Virus record (IMG/VR): IMGVR_UViG_3300035180_002599
Coordinates: 1-64,000 of that record
Length of the DNA: 64,000 nt
From: a virus
Direction: 5' to 3' (one strand)
Part shown: positions 51,457-59,890 of the stretch, one piece after another
Position numbering within the stretch: position 1 is the stretch's first letter
How the letters are laid out: each line of letters opens with the position of its first letter
Made by a program: the position numbers and the translations under genes
Notes under the pieces: generated by a model
What the model saw: only the letters and a program-made list of their open reading frames with translations
Database searches by the model: none
What the model was told of the DNA's origin: nothing

Positions 51457-52056
51457 ATGATAATAAGAAAATTATTTAAATTTGAAGGTGCTCATATTGT
51501 TAGAAATTGTTCATCTGATAGATGTAAGAGATCTTTACATGGTCATAGCTATGTAGTAGAATGTTTTTTCTCTTCTAAAGGATTAGATCAAGGACAAATG
51601 GTCATGGATTTTGGTTTAATGAAAGGTACTGTAAAAGATCTAATTGATTCATTTGACCACGCTTATAGTATGTGGAATAAAGAATCTGAGGATTTTAAAA
51701 ATTTCATTTATGAAAATTCAGCTAGATGGATTTCAATGCCAGTTTCTCCTAGTGCAGAAGCTTATTCTTTAATGTTATTTTATATCATTGATAAAATTGT
51801 AAAAGCTACAGAATTCAATAACGGTGAAAAAGAAGTAGAGCTGGTTTCGGTTAGAGTACATGAGACAACCACTGGATATGCAGAATCGTTTAGAGCTGAT
51901 TTAGAATATTTCCCATTTAATTTGATGGATATAACATTTAGTGAGCAAATAAAATCAGAATGGCACGATCCGGAAATGTATGATAAATTGATTCAATATA
52001 ATCAACGACCTATGAAAAAACCGTTTGTCAACCCTATAGTTGTTCAGCAAGTTTAA
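51457..52056 (+). CDS. queD: 6-carboxytetrahydropterin synthase (QueD)
   Basis: A 199-residue PTPS/QueD-family protein with zinc ligands H13 (FEGAHIV) and HGH (28-30), catalytic Cys in the CSSDRCKR loop, MDFGLMKG, FDHAYSMW and VRVHETTTGYAES. It makes the 7-deazaguanine precursor used for queuosine or for deazaguanine DNA modification. No queC, queE or transglycosylase is visible in the window. It stops one base before the next start. Confidence 0.88.
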   Translation: MIIRKLFKFEGAHIVRNCSSDRCKRSLHGHSYVVECFFSSKGLDQGQMVMDFGLMKGTVKDLIDSFDHAYSMWNKESEDFKNFIYENSARWISMPVSPSAEAYSLMLFYIIDKIVKATEFNNGEKEVELVSVRVHETTTGYAESFRADLEYFPFNLMDITFSEQIKSEWHDPEMYDKLIQYNQRPMKKPFVNPIVVQQV

Positions 52057-52349
52057 TGAAAGTATCCGAGTTTGAAACCATTTTTGCTAAGGAGTTATCC
52101 TTAGCAATGTCCCATATCTTGGGGTATGATGTTAAAATCACTGCGTTTCATGATACTAATCATTATGAAGATATGATAATTATTCAATTGTATTGTCCAA
52201 ATCAATTTAAAGCAATTGACGGTACAGTAAAAGAGTTTAAAAATTTTGCTATTTCTCATAAAATTAAAGAGTTAAAATGGGAAGATTGTTATAATCATAC
52301 CCAATGGTGTTTAAATTTTCTGGACATATATCCAGAAATTTTGTTATAA
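52056..52349 (+). CDS. Small protein, unknown
   Basis: A 97-residue protein overlapping the queD stop by one base. It starts MKVSEFETIFAKEL and ends YPEILL. The N-terminus only loosely resembles the capsid-targeting type. No family recognised. Confidence 0.5.
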   Translation: MKVSEFETIFAKELSLAMSHILGYDVKITAFHDTNHYEDMIIIQLYCPNQFKAIDGTVKEFKNFAISHKIKELKWEDCYNHTQWCLNFLDIYPEILL

Positions 52350-52352
52350 ATA
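52345..52352 (+). promoter_or_regulatory. Late-type octamer before uvsX
   Basis: An exact TATAAATA about 50 bases before the uvsX start. uvsX is not a late gene in T4, so this may be a chance match or added late expression. Confidence 0.4.
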
Positions 52353-52401
52353 TTTTACAGGTTATCCTGAAAATAAAAAAATCGTTGAAAAAGGTAAAAA
52401 A

Positions 52402-53451
52402 ATGTCGTTGATTGATAAATTAAGAAAAAACTCTACTATTAAAGAAGCGTCGGTTCTAAGCGAATCTAAATTCTTCACAGAAAAAGAACAAATCCCTACA
52501 GATATTCCTATGTTAAATGTTGCATTGGGTGGAAGTATTCAAGGTGGTCTAGGTGCGGGTTTGACCATGATTGCCGGTCCGTCTAAACACTTTAAATCAA
52601 ATTTTGCATTGAAAATGGTCAGCACTTTTTTAGCAAAGAAAAAAGATGGCGTTGTAATGTTTTATGATTCAGAGTTCGGCTCTCCTGATAGTTACTTCAA
52701 AAGTTTTGGCATTAATACAGATAATGTTTTGCATCTCCCTATTAAAAATGTAGAGGAATTGAAATTTGACATTGTGAAACAACTTGAAGAATTGGATAAA
52801 AAAGATAATGTAATGATTCTAATTGACTCGATTGGGAATCTTGCAAGCAAAAAAGAAATTGATGATGCATTGAAAGAAAATGCGGCTGCGGATATGTCAA
52901 GAGCTAAACAATTGAAATCTTTGTTCCGTATGGTAACTCCATATCTTACATTCAAAGATATTCCTATGATTGTTATTAATCATACTTATCAAGAGATTGG
53001 ATTGTTTCCGAAACAAATAGTTGGCGGAGGTACTGGGTCTACTTATTCTGCAAATGCTGTTTGGATTGTTGGTCGTTCACAAGAAAAAACAGGTACTGAG
53101 ATTACTGGATGGAACTTCACTATCAATATTGAAAAATCACGGTTTGTTAAAGAAAAATCTAAAATTGAAATTAATGTTACTTATGATGGTGGTATTGATA
53201 AATTTTCAGGACTTTTGGATAATGCATTGGAAGGTGGATATGTAATTAAACCATCGAATGGATGGTATTCACGCGCGCATATTCCAGATGATAAAAAATT
53301 CCGAGAAAAAGATACTCATACTGATGATTTTTGGAACACTATTCTTAATGATACGAACTTTCCTTCATATCTTGAGAAAAAATATAAACTAGTTACGGAT
53401 ATAAGTTTTGATAACGTTTTGGTTGAAGAACCAGATGAAGATGACGTTTGA
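52402..53451 (+). CDS. uvsX: RecA-like recombinase UvsX
   Basis: A 349-residue recombinase with Walker A AGPSKHFKSNFAL, MFYDSEFGSPDSYFKSFG, Walker B VMILIDSIGNL, loop region EIDDALKENAAADMSRAKQL and IPMIVINHTYQEIG. It drives strand exchange for recombination-dependent replication with gp46/47. The acidic C-terminus (EEPDEDDV) is typical. Confidence 0.94.
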   Translation: MSLIDKLRKNSTIKEASVLSESKFFTEKEQIPTDIPMLNVALGGSIQGGLGAGLTMIAGPSKHFKSNFALKMVSTFLAKKKDGVVMFYDSEFGSPDSYFKSFGINTDNVLHLPIKNVEELKFDIVKQLEELDKKDNVMILIDSIGNLASKKEIDDALKENAAADMSRAKQLKSLFRMVTPYLTFKDIPMIVINHTYQEIGLFPKQIVGGGTGSTYSANAVWIVGRSQEKTGTEITGWNFTINIEKSRFVKEKSKIEINVTYDGGIDKFSGLLDNALEGGYVIKPSNGWYSRAHIPDDKKFREKDTHTDDFWNTILNDTNFPSYLEKKYKLVTDISFDNVLVEEPDEDDV

Positions 53452-53920
53452 TTCTTTCATAAATCCTCTTGAAAAAAGAGGTACATATTCTGCAATAAAA
53501 TTTTCTAAAGAATCCGTAGAAACGCTCATTAACAAAATAAATGATTTACAAATACCGAACCCAATAGATAAAGAAGATATTCATTGCACTTTAATATACA
53601 GCAGAAAATATTTACCTTATTATGAAGCTACCACTCCTATGAAATTTGAATTCCCTATTTCATGCGGGGATTTAGATTTATTTGGAGAAAATAGAAATAT
53701 ATTAGTTCTTAAATTGAATTCTAAGATATTGACGTTCAGACATAATGAAATAATGTCAGATTATTCGGGTGTTTATGACTACGATGAGTATATTCCTCAT
53801 ATAACTTTATCTTATGATGTTGGAAACTTTGATATTTCTTCAATCAAAGCAGCATTCAAAAATATAAAATTAAAATCACAAATCGAATATTCAGAACCGC
53901 TAGATTTATCTGATAAATAA
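53441..53920 (+). CDS. acb1: Acb1-like anti-CBASS phosphodiesterase
   Basis: A 159-residue 2H-phosphoesterase-type protein with two H-x-T motifs: HCT at 48-50 (EDIHCTLIYSRK) and HIT at 120-122 (EYIPHITLSYDVG). GTYSAIKFSKES, DLDLFG and LKLNSK agree with T4 gp57B/Acb1, which cleaves cyclic di- and trinucleotides to block CBASS. The start chosen overlaps the uvsX stop; a longer in-frame start inside uvsX is unlikely. Confidence 0.82.
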   Translation: MTFDSFINPLEKRGTYSAIKFSKESVETLINKINDLQIPNPIDKEDIHCTLIYSRKYLPYYEATTPMKFEFPISCGDLDLFGENRNILVLKLNSKILTFRHNEIMSDYSGVYDYDEYIPHITLSYDVGNFDISSIKAAFKNIKLKSQIEYSEPLDLSDK

Positions 53921-53945
53921 GATTAGATAAACAATCGAGGTAAAT

Positions 53946-54491
53946 ATGGAAAAATTTAGTAAATACAATGCTCAATTAGAACTTAATGAAGCTATGTTCA
54001 ATTTGGTGGTTGCCATGAGTTTTAATGAAGATCTAAATGAAGGTAAAATTGATAATTTTGCTAATAAATTTGGAATGAAAATTCATAAAAGCAACGGGTT
54101 AATAGATTATATAAAAAAATTCACTATGGCTACGGGAAAATTACTTTTAGCCGCTATAAAAGGTGACGCTGAAACTGTTAAAAAAATTGCTACGTCAGTT
54201 ACAAAAGAAGAATTTATTGACTTTCTTTTAAAACTAGATATGGCTACATTGCATTTGATTACTGGACCTATTCACATGATTGATGCAATAACTGGATGGG
54301 ATCTTTCAGCAAACCTTCAACACTATACTGGACATGTTAAAGATGTGGTTGTTAAATCTGTTAAAGATGCTTTAGATTATGTAAAAGATAAAATAGATAA
54401 CTTCATGGCTCCTGGTGAAAAACGGGAAGAGATGGAAAAACACGTAATAACTTTACAAAAATTAGCAGATCCTGCTTTATTGGCAGCTTAG
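53946..54491 (+). CDS. Putative packaged protein
   Basis: A 181-residue, mostly helical protein starting MEKFSKYNAQLELNEA. It has two L-N-E sites (LELNE^A and EDLNE^GKI) resembling prohead-protease cleavage points, so residues up to about 36 may be a propeptide. GATAAATA lies just upstream. The 250-residue protein two genes on shares the LNEG feature. Confidence 0.5.
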   Translation: MEKFSKYNAQLELNEAMFNLVVAMSFNEDLNEGKIDNFANKFGMKIHKSNGLIDYIKKFTMATGKLLLAAIKGDAETVKKIATSVTKEEFIDFLLKLDMATLHLITGPIHMIDAITGWDLSANLQHYTGHVKDVVVKSVKDALDYVKDKIDNFMAPGEKREEMEKHVITLQKLADPALLAA

Positions 54492-54502
54492 GAGAAAAAT
54501 AT

Positions 54503-55501
54503 ATGTGTGTTATAGTAGCAGCGAAATTACCAAGAAATAAAAAAACAGGCTTACCAGAAAAAGACGCTCAATGGCGTTTAGCAAAAATTAGAGATAGAAC
54601 ATATTCCCCTACTTATAAATTGAAACGTTATACAGTAAATGAAGTAGGTGCATCTCAAATATTTCTTGTAGACCTTGACACGGATTGGACTGAAGGATTA
54701 TCTATTCACCCAGATGGATCTTATATGGGAATGGTAAATTCAGCTCTTAATAATTCAAGCGATAAGAAAGACGATGGAAGTAAATCATCTTCAGAAGGTT
54801 CTATTTCTGTAAATGGTAAAGCTATTAGAAGAGCTTTAAAACTTCATAATATCGAAAAAGCAGTTGAACTATTAAAAGAATATAAATTTGATGGAAATAC
54901 ATTCCTTACAGATGGTGATCGTTTGTTCATCATGGAGACATACCTTCCTGCTGAAGTTAAAGACAAATACCGTTCTAAAATAGAAGGAACAAACAAACGT
55001 TTTGAAGATGTAGTTCCTCCCGAGGAATATGTAGTAAGCACTAAAGAAATTAAAAAAGATTATTTAGTTGTAAGAGCTAATTCTGGAGTATTAGATCCAG
55101 ACGGTGGTTATGTAGAAGTTGATGGTGATAGTTATGAGTCTTCTCAAAAAAGAAGAGAATACACTATGAAGTTCATTGAAGAATCTGTTTATGAACCAAT
55201 TGAATTAATAACTAAATTATCTAGACTAGGACGAGATGATATAGACAAAAATCCGTTTTTCAGACCAATTAGATTGAAAGGAAAAGCTAAATCAAAAGAC
55301 AATCCAAACGTTGAAATATTTAGCACATCTATTATCCAATTGGACCCAGCAGGAACTATGATCTTAAAACCAATAGAATGTAAAGTTGAGGATGTAAGTG
55401 TCAATAAATTAGTTTCTGGTAAATATTTAGCAAATCTTGTAATTTTACCAGAAAGTTCACCAATGTTTGAAAATTTCAGAACATTTGTATTACAAAAATA
55501 A
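54503..55501 (+). CDS. Putative N-terminal-nucleophile hydrolase-like protein
   Basis: A 332-residue protein starting MCVIVAAKLP. After Met removal Cys2 would be the N-terminal nucleophile, as in NAAA/conjugated-bile-acid or acyl-transferase-type Ntn hydrolases. Supporting features are RDRTYSPTYK, IHPDGSYMGMVNSAL (the Asn/Asp oxyanion region) and GNTFLTDGDRLFIMETYLP. It lies between two putative packaged proteins. Target unknown. Confidence 0.55.
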   Translation: MCVIVAAKLPRNKKTGLPEKDAQWRLAKIRDRTYSPTYKLKRYTVNEVGASQIFLVDLDTDWTEGLSIHPDGSYMGMVNSALNNSSDKKDDGSKSSSEGSISVNGKAIRRALKLHNIEKAVELLKEYKFDGNTFLTDGDRLFIMETYLPAEVKDKYRSKIEGTNKRFEDVVPPEEYVVSTKEIKKDYLVVRANSGVLDPDGGYVEVDGDSYESSQKRREYTMKFIEESVYEPIELITKLSRLGRDDIDKNPFFRPIRLKGKAKSKDNPNVEIFSTSIIQLDPAGTMILKPIECKVEDVSVNKLVSGKYLANLVILPESSPMFENFRTFVLQK

Positions 55502-55517
55502 GGGCATAGCCCTTATT
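55497..55517 (+). terminator. Terminator-like hairpin
   Basis: AATAAGGGC-ATA-GCCCTTATT, a 9-bp stem that overlaps the preceding stop. Confidence 0.5.
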
Positions 55518-55530
55518 GAGAGAAAACCTA

Positions 55531-56283
55531 ATGAATAAATTTAGCCAATTTGTAAATGAAAATGATTATAACTTGTTTGTAAAAACTGCAGATCTTTATA
55601 TAGAAAATCCGTTTTTATATCAACAACAATTAAATGAGGGTATTCTAGACTTTTTTAAAGATAAAATACAATTTATAAAAGACTTGGCTGAAAAATTTTC
55701 AATTGATGTAGTAAATCTGTTGAAAATCTTCAAAGAAAAATATGTATTTGGTTTTTTCTCAAAAATAGGTTGGTCTATGGCTAAACTAGTTGAACTAGTG
55801 CAAAAAGGTCATAAAATACAAAAGAATTTACATGATATTATTTTTAAATGGGCTAAAGAACACGGAGTAACGAAATGGACTGATGATAAAATCAAGTTAC
55901 TAGATGAGTATTTAAATCATCACCCTTATTTAAAAACTGTAACAGGACTTGCTGTTGCTGGTTTTTTGATTTATCAATGGACTAATTTAATTTCATTTAC
56001 GGGTGAAGTAGATTTTGATTTTGACCAAACATCTTTATTTCAAGCATTAACAGGGTCATTTTCTTTAACTGATATATTTGGTGGAGAAAATGGATTAAAA
56101 TTATTAACTTTTATAACCACAGGAACATTATTTAATATATCTCTTCCGTATCCAGGAGGAACTTGGGTCTTATTCGTGTTTAGCATTATTTACACAGTAT
56201 CTAAATACAAATTCCCTCAAATCGCTAATTCAATGAAACCGATGCTGAAAAAAGTATCAGTTCTTAAAAAAGAGAAAATATGA
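55531..56283 (+). CDS. Putative packaged membrane-active protein
   Basis: A 250-residue protein starting MNKFSQFVNENDYNLF, with a possible L-N-E^G cleavage site near residue 33. Two hydrophobic segments follow in the C-terminal half (TVTGLAVAGFLIYQW and GGTWVLFVFSIIYTV). A packaged protein with membrane segments could help DNA entry. The ATG lies just after a hairpin. Confidence 0.5.
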   Translation: MNKFSQFVNENDYNLFVKTADLYIENPFLYQQQLNEGILDFFKDKIQFIKDLAEKFSIDVVNLLKIFKEKYVFGFFSKIGWSMAKLVELVQKGHKIQKNLHDIIFKWAKEHGVTKWTDDKIKLLDEYLNHHPYLKTVTGLAVAGFLIYQWTNLISFTGEVDFDFDQTSLFQALTGSFSLTDIFGGENGLKLLTFITTGTLFNISLPYPGGTWVLFVFSIIYTVSKYKFPQIANSMKPMLKKVSVLKKEKI

Positions 56284-56369
56284 CATTCAATATATGCCCA
56301 ATATGTGGTTCAGTTTATTCTGATATTATTTGTTTTAAATGTGCCAAAAATAATTTTATTTTAAGATAG
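56280..56369 (+). CDS. 29-residue zinc-ribbon microprotein
   Basis: MTFNICPICGSVYSDIICFK then CAKNNFILR, with two C-x-x-C pairs. The start overlaps the upstream stop (ATGA). It is similar in design to the 26-residue zinc peptide near 35.1 kb. Confidence 0.5.
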   Translation: MTFNICPICGSVYSDIICFKCAKNNFILR

Positions 56370-56395
56370 CTATGATTATATAAAGGAAAAAGAAT

Positions 56396-57406
56396 ATGAA
56401 TTATGATTTACAAACTTTCAAAAATATGTTACCAGATGGATATACGCTTTTGTATGTAACAAAATCTGGATCTCAGTTGTACGGGACAAATACACCAAGA
56501 TCCGATACCGATTATAAAGGTGTTTATGCACCATCTGTTTATAGTTTAGTAACCAAAACAGATTTAGAAGAAGTTAAAAACGACACCGGAAATGACAAAA
56601 CAAAAAACAGTGCAGATGATGTGGATTGTACTTTAGATTCATTAGGTAAATTTTTTCTATTGCTCTCTAAAGGTGAAACTGGAGCATTGGACGTATTATT
56701 CTCTATGTTTCGTGAGGATACTATAGTTTATGCAGAGCCAACATTTTTAGAACACATGAAAACTGTGTATAAAGGTTTTTTAAGCTCAAACACTAAAGCG
56801 TTCATGGGATATTGTTTTCAACAAGCTACGAAATACGGCCTTAAAGGTAAACGATATGATTCATTGATGAAATTATTCAATGAAGCGTCTCCTTTAAATT
56901 CATCTAAAGATCTTACCGTTGCTGATTGGTTGGGAAATTTAGACTTTTCTACATTTGATGAAGCTCACGTAAAAGTAACTAGCAAAGATAATGGTGAATA
57001 TTTGTATGTTCTGGGGCGGGAATTTCATATGAAAATGCCCATGAAAGATGCGGGTCCCGTTTTGGAGAAAATGAAAGGAATGTATGGTGAAAGAACCAAA
57101 CAAGCATCAGAATCAGCTAATGGATCCACTGATTGGAAAGCCTTATCTCATGCAGTTCGTGTTGTTGAAGAAGCAAAAGAATTATTGACAGATGAGTTCA
57201 TAACGTTTCCATTAAAAAATGCAGAATATGTTAAACTTGTCAAACAAGGAAAATGTTCTGTAGAAAATGTAATGGAAACATTAGAACAAGAAATGAACAC
57301 AGTAGAAAATTTGCTACTAAGTACTAAATTACCTTCAGAAGTTGATAAGAATTTTGTGGATACAACTTTGTATTCAATAATAGATTTTTACAAAGCTCAA
57401 GCCTGA
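56396..57406 (+). CDS. RlaP-type nucleotidyltransferase
   Basis: A 336-residue protein with the PF10127-type signature SGSQLYGTNTPRSDTDYKGV (GS at 25-26, catalytic D-x-D at 37-39), then VDCTLDSLGKFFLLLSKGE and a helical C-terminal domain. RlaP (RNA-ligase-associated polymerase-beta-like) proteins are linked to RNA repair operons. Here an RNA ligase fusion and a P-loop kinase are elsewhere in the window. Confidence 0.8.
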   Translation: MNYDLQTFKNMLPDGYTLLYVTKSGSQLYGTNTPRSDTDYKGVYAPSVYSLVTKTDLEEVKNDTGNDKTKNSADDVDCTLDSLGKFFLLLSKGETGALDVLFSMFREDTIVYAEPTFLEHMKTVYKGFLSSNTKAFMGYCFQQATKYGLKGKRYDSLMKLFNEASPLNSSKDLTVADWLGNLDFSTFDEAHVKVTSKDNGEYLYVLGREFHMKMPMKDAGPVLEKMKGMYGERTKQASESANGSTDWKALSHAVRVVEEAKELLTDEFITFPLKNAEYVKLVKQGKCSVENVMETLEQEMNTVENLLLSTKLPSEVDKNFVDTTLYSIIDFYKAQA

Positions 57407-57411
57407 TTAAC

Positions 57412-57509
57412 TCATGTAGCCCATCCCGCCAATTTTTTGGTTGGGTTTTTTGAACTATGTTATTTAAAAAATTTAATCTAGCTTTTTTGTAAGCCAGAAC
57501 AAATGTCAT
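57412..57509 (-). pseudogene. GH108 muramidase fragment
   Basis: The minus strand reads TFVLAYKKARLNFLNNIVQK and, after one frameshift, LAGWAT before a stop. This matches the end of the intact GH108 gene about 2 kb away (SFVREYKKARMDFLYKIVQ...FLAGWTS). Only about 30 C-terminal codons remain. Confidence 0.65.
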
Positions 57510-58243
57510 TGTTGCCCCATTCCTTCTAATATTTTTAATAAGTCTTTATATGTTCTTATAACCGAAAAAGATGTAATAATATGATTCTGCTGTAATCATT
57601 ATTTCATTATTTTTATATGTACTATAATCAGGCATTGAACCGGATTTTGTATATGTATCCACCACAGTTGTTAACCATTTAGTTGAAGGTTCTTCATTAA
57701 ATTTAGATGCAGTATTATTTTTTTAATCTGTGTACAGTTGGCCAAAACTATTATTTCCAAGAAAATCAGGTACTGTTAAACCAAACGAATCTGCAAGATC
57801 CTTTACAACATCATCCTTATAAGTATAACCAAGTGTTGTAATCATTTCTACTGATTTTGGGAGATAAAGTAATCTTGTCATATCTTTTACTACTTTTGAA
57901 AAATAGAAAGTTGAACCTGGTTTAGGTATAATAATTGCAGTCTCCCCAAGTTGTTTAAATGAGTTAGCAAGACTAATTGAATATGTACAAAATAATGATG
58001 ATCGAAGTTTTACACCGAACTTTTTATTAAACAAAGAATCCATTTTCTCTGATAGTTCTTTTGATGTGTTTAACGGGGCCCTATCTGTCCTAATTTTAAA
58101 CTCACCAAATGTATCAAGTTTTTTTTGCAAATCCTCGAAACAAACAATGATTTTTTTCTAATTTTTGTGAGAATAATTTGTTGACGGATAGTATCAAAAT
58201 TGTCTGTAAAATCATTTTCCAATACAAATCGTCTAAAATTCAT
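57506..58243 (-). pseudogene. Decayed ART-like gene
   Basis: The minus strand starts MNFRRFVLEND, a capsid-targeting-like N-terminus. It then needs two frameshifts to read QKLEKNHCLFRGFAKK and KLDTFGEFKIRTDRAPLNTS, hits an in-frame stop after GQLYTD, and resumes with STYKNNEIMITAESYYYI before a last frameshift (RTYKDLLKIL). Block by block it follows the intact 260-residue ART-like gene next to it. The only surviving long frame (57723-58130) lacks its R site. Confidence 0.75.
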
Positions 58244-58267
58244 TGCTTTATCGGCTTTACTTTTAAT

Positions 58268-59050
58268 TTAATCATTGGATACATCATTAAAGGCTTTTTT
58301 CATATCTTCTAGAAATACTAGTAGATTTGCATATGTATCAATACCTGAATAATTTGGCACTTTTACATAATAATATGAGTCATTTTCAATCATAATTTCA
58401 TTAGACTTGTATTGGTTATATGGAGGAAAGCTGGAAAATTTTTTATATGTCTCAGCAGTTCTTTTAAATACTTCGTTGATTAAACTAAAATCTATATTCT
58501 TATTTTTTGAAGCTATTATCTTCATATATAAGTTAGAAAATCTACTACTACCTAAATCCATAGGTTTCATACCAACACTCTTAGCAAGCTCATCTTGCTC
58601 ATCTTTTGAAAATCCTATTTTATCTAACATAACATCCATATTAAGATCATAAAAAAATTGTGTCATATCAGGGATTATTGAAGATGCATAAAATGTACTT
58701 CCAGCTTTTGGTACAACTATACCAATATTTCCCATATTAAAACTAAGACCAGTATAAGACATTGCAATTTTAGGTGAAAATGTGGCGAATGTTGTTGATG
58801 AACGAATGGGTTTATTGAATAATTTAACAAATTCTTCATCCATTTTTGTAGATAAAACTTTACCGGTATCTAATGGTTTTCTAAATTGTCTAATCGTTTT
58901 TTCTCCAACTGGGTCGATAGGTTTTAAGAAACCACGATAAAGACAATGAGTTTTTTCTAATTTTTGAGACTTAATAGATTCTATAATTTGTAACAGAATA
59001 CCTTCAAATTTATTATTTTTAGTCTCCAGTACAAATCGTTTAAAATGCAT
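58268..59050 (-). CDS. ADP-ribosyltransferase-like protein with capsid-targeting-like N-terminus
   Basis: A 260-residue protein starting MHFKRFVLETK. ART-like order: CLYRGFLKP (R), RSSTTFATFSP (S-T-T), GIVVPKAGSTFYASSIIPDM, and YKSNEIMIENDSYYYVKV near the C-terminus (candidate Glu). It shares RKPLDTGKVLSTKMDEEF with the 234-residue ART-like protein near 14.5 kb (RRPLDTSPLMQKYMDDAF). It is intact beside a broken copy, showing duplication. It probably acts on host proteins after injection. Confidence 0.62.
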   Translation of the reverse strand: MHFKRFVLETKNNKFEGILLQIIESIKSQKLEKTHCLYRGFLKPIDPVGEKTIRQFRKPLDTGKVLSTKMDEEFVKLFNKPIRSSTTFATFSPKIAMSYTGLSFNMGNIGIVVPKAGSTFYASSIIPDMTQFFYDLNMDVMLDKIGFSKDEQDELAKSVGMKPMDLGSSRFSNLYMKIIASKNKNIDFSLINEVFKRTAETYKKFSSFPPYNQYKSNEIMIENDSYYYVKVPNYSGIDTYANLLVFLEDMKKAFNDVSND

Positions 59051-59250
59051 TATTTCTTTCCTTTACCTTTAATCCAACCATCAGAAACATCATTAAAGAA
59101 TTTCTTCATCTCTTCTTCATCAAGTTCGGCAGGAGAACTAACATTATATTTTTTCAGCATATCTTGAAAGTATTCTTGATACTCATCTTGAAGTGATTTT
59201 TCCTCTACAACGATTTCATCGCTAATATAATCTGAAAACTTAAAACTCAT
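59050..59250 (-). CDS. Small putative packaged protein
   Basis: A 66-residue acidic protein starting MSFKFSDYISDE. Its SLQDEYQEYFQDML helix matches SLQDEYDELFNKL in the 147-residue protein near 38.8 kb. It overlaps the ART-like start by one base, and a CATAAATA near-late octamer precedes it. Confidence 0.5.
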   Translation of the reverse strand: MSFKFSDYISDEIVVEEKSLQDEYQEYFQDMLKKYNVSSPAELDEEEMKKFFNDVSDGWIKGKGKK

Positions 59251-59271
59251 ATTAATTCCTTTTTCTTTTAT

Positions 59272-59808
59272 TTATGCGTTTTGTGCTCTTGATGTCCAAC
59301 CAGCAAGAAACATCTTTTGTGAGGGGTTATCTTGTACGATTTTATATAGGAAATCCATACGTGCTTTCTTATATTCACGAACAAATGACTCAGCACCAAA
59401 TGTATTAATTGCATCAACTGTATGAGGACCCATCTGACCATCAACTGTTGATTTTACAATCGTCTGTGCATATTTCACTGCACGGCTAACACCACTATTA
59501 ACGGCAAAATCATACATATTATTTGCGACGTTTTGATCGGTAATTAGATCACCCATTATCATATCCCAGAAATTTTTCTTATAGAAGTTCATAACACTAT
59601 TAGTTAATTCAACATCGCTCATAAGCAATTTATCGAAATTAGTAGGGTTAGATTTTTTCATTTTATCAATTATTGTCCATCCGTCCCATTTAGGAAAGAA
59701 ATTTCGTGCAATACCACGAAAAGTCTCACCACCTTTATCATTAGGGTTATTAACATACCCACCTTCAAATACAGAAGTTTTTTCAAATGCTATTTTAAAA
59801 TCAGCCAT
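59272..59808 (-). CDS. GH108 muramidase (endolysin or virion lysozyme)
   Basis: A 178-residue GH108 enzyme. E15 in VFEGGYVNNPNDKGGETFRG is the catalytic residue; IARNFFP, MYDFAVNSGVSRAVKYAQ and VDGQMGPHTVDAI (a peptidoglycan-binding-like repeat) follow. It hydrolyses the glycan of peptidoglycan. With no signal peptide it needs a holin or virion delivery. A decayed C-terminal copy lies about 2 kb away. Confidence 0.9.
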   Translation of the reverse strand: MADFKIAFEKTSVFEGGYVNNPNDKGGETFRGIARNFFPKWDGWTIIDKMKKSNPTNFDKLLMSDVELTNSVMNFYKKNFWDMIMGDLITDQNVANNMYDFAVNSGVSRAVKYAQTIVKSTVDGQMGPHTVDAINTFGAESFVREYKKARMDFLYKIVQDNPSQKMFLAGWTSRAQNA

Positions 59809-59848
59809 ATGTGCTCCTTTGTTTATATTTAAATATTTATTAATAAGA

Positions 59849-59872
59849 GTTTAAGGTTATTTTTGTTATAAT
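59849..59872 (+). promoter_or_regulatory. Host-type promoter for tmRNA
   Basis: AGTTTAAGGTTATTTTTGTTATAAT, 19 bases before the mature tmRNA 5' end. Confidence 0.65.
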
Positions 59873-59890
59873 CATAAATACAAAATATAT

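Noticed and set aside
10860-52349. C-terminal PE(L/I/V)LL shared by three small proteins as a degron
   Set aside because: One case is produced by a terminator hairpin overlapping the codons, and the others are too short for significance.
57723-58130. 135-codon minus-strand ORF as a functional gene
   Set aside because: It lacks the N-terminal R site and C-terminal Glu region found in the same strand after frameshifts and stops, so it is part of a pseudogene.
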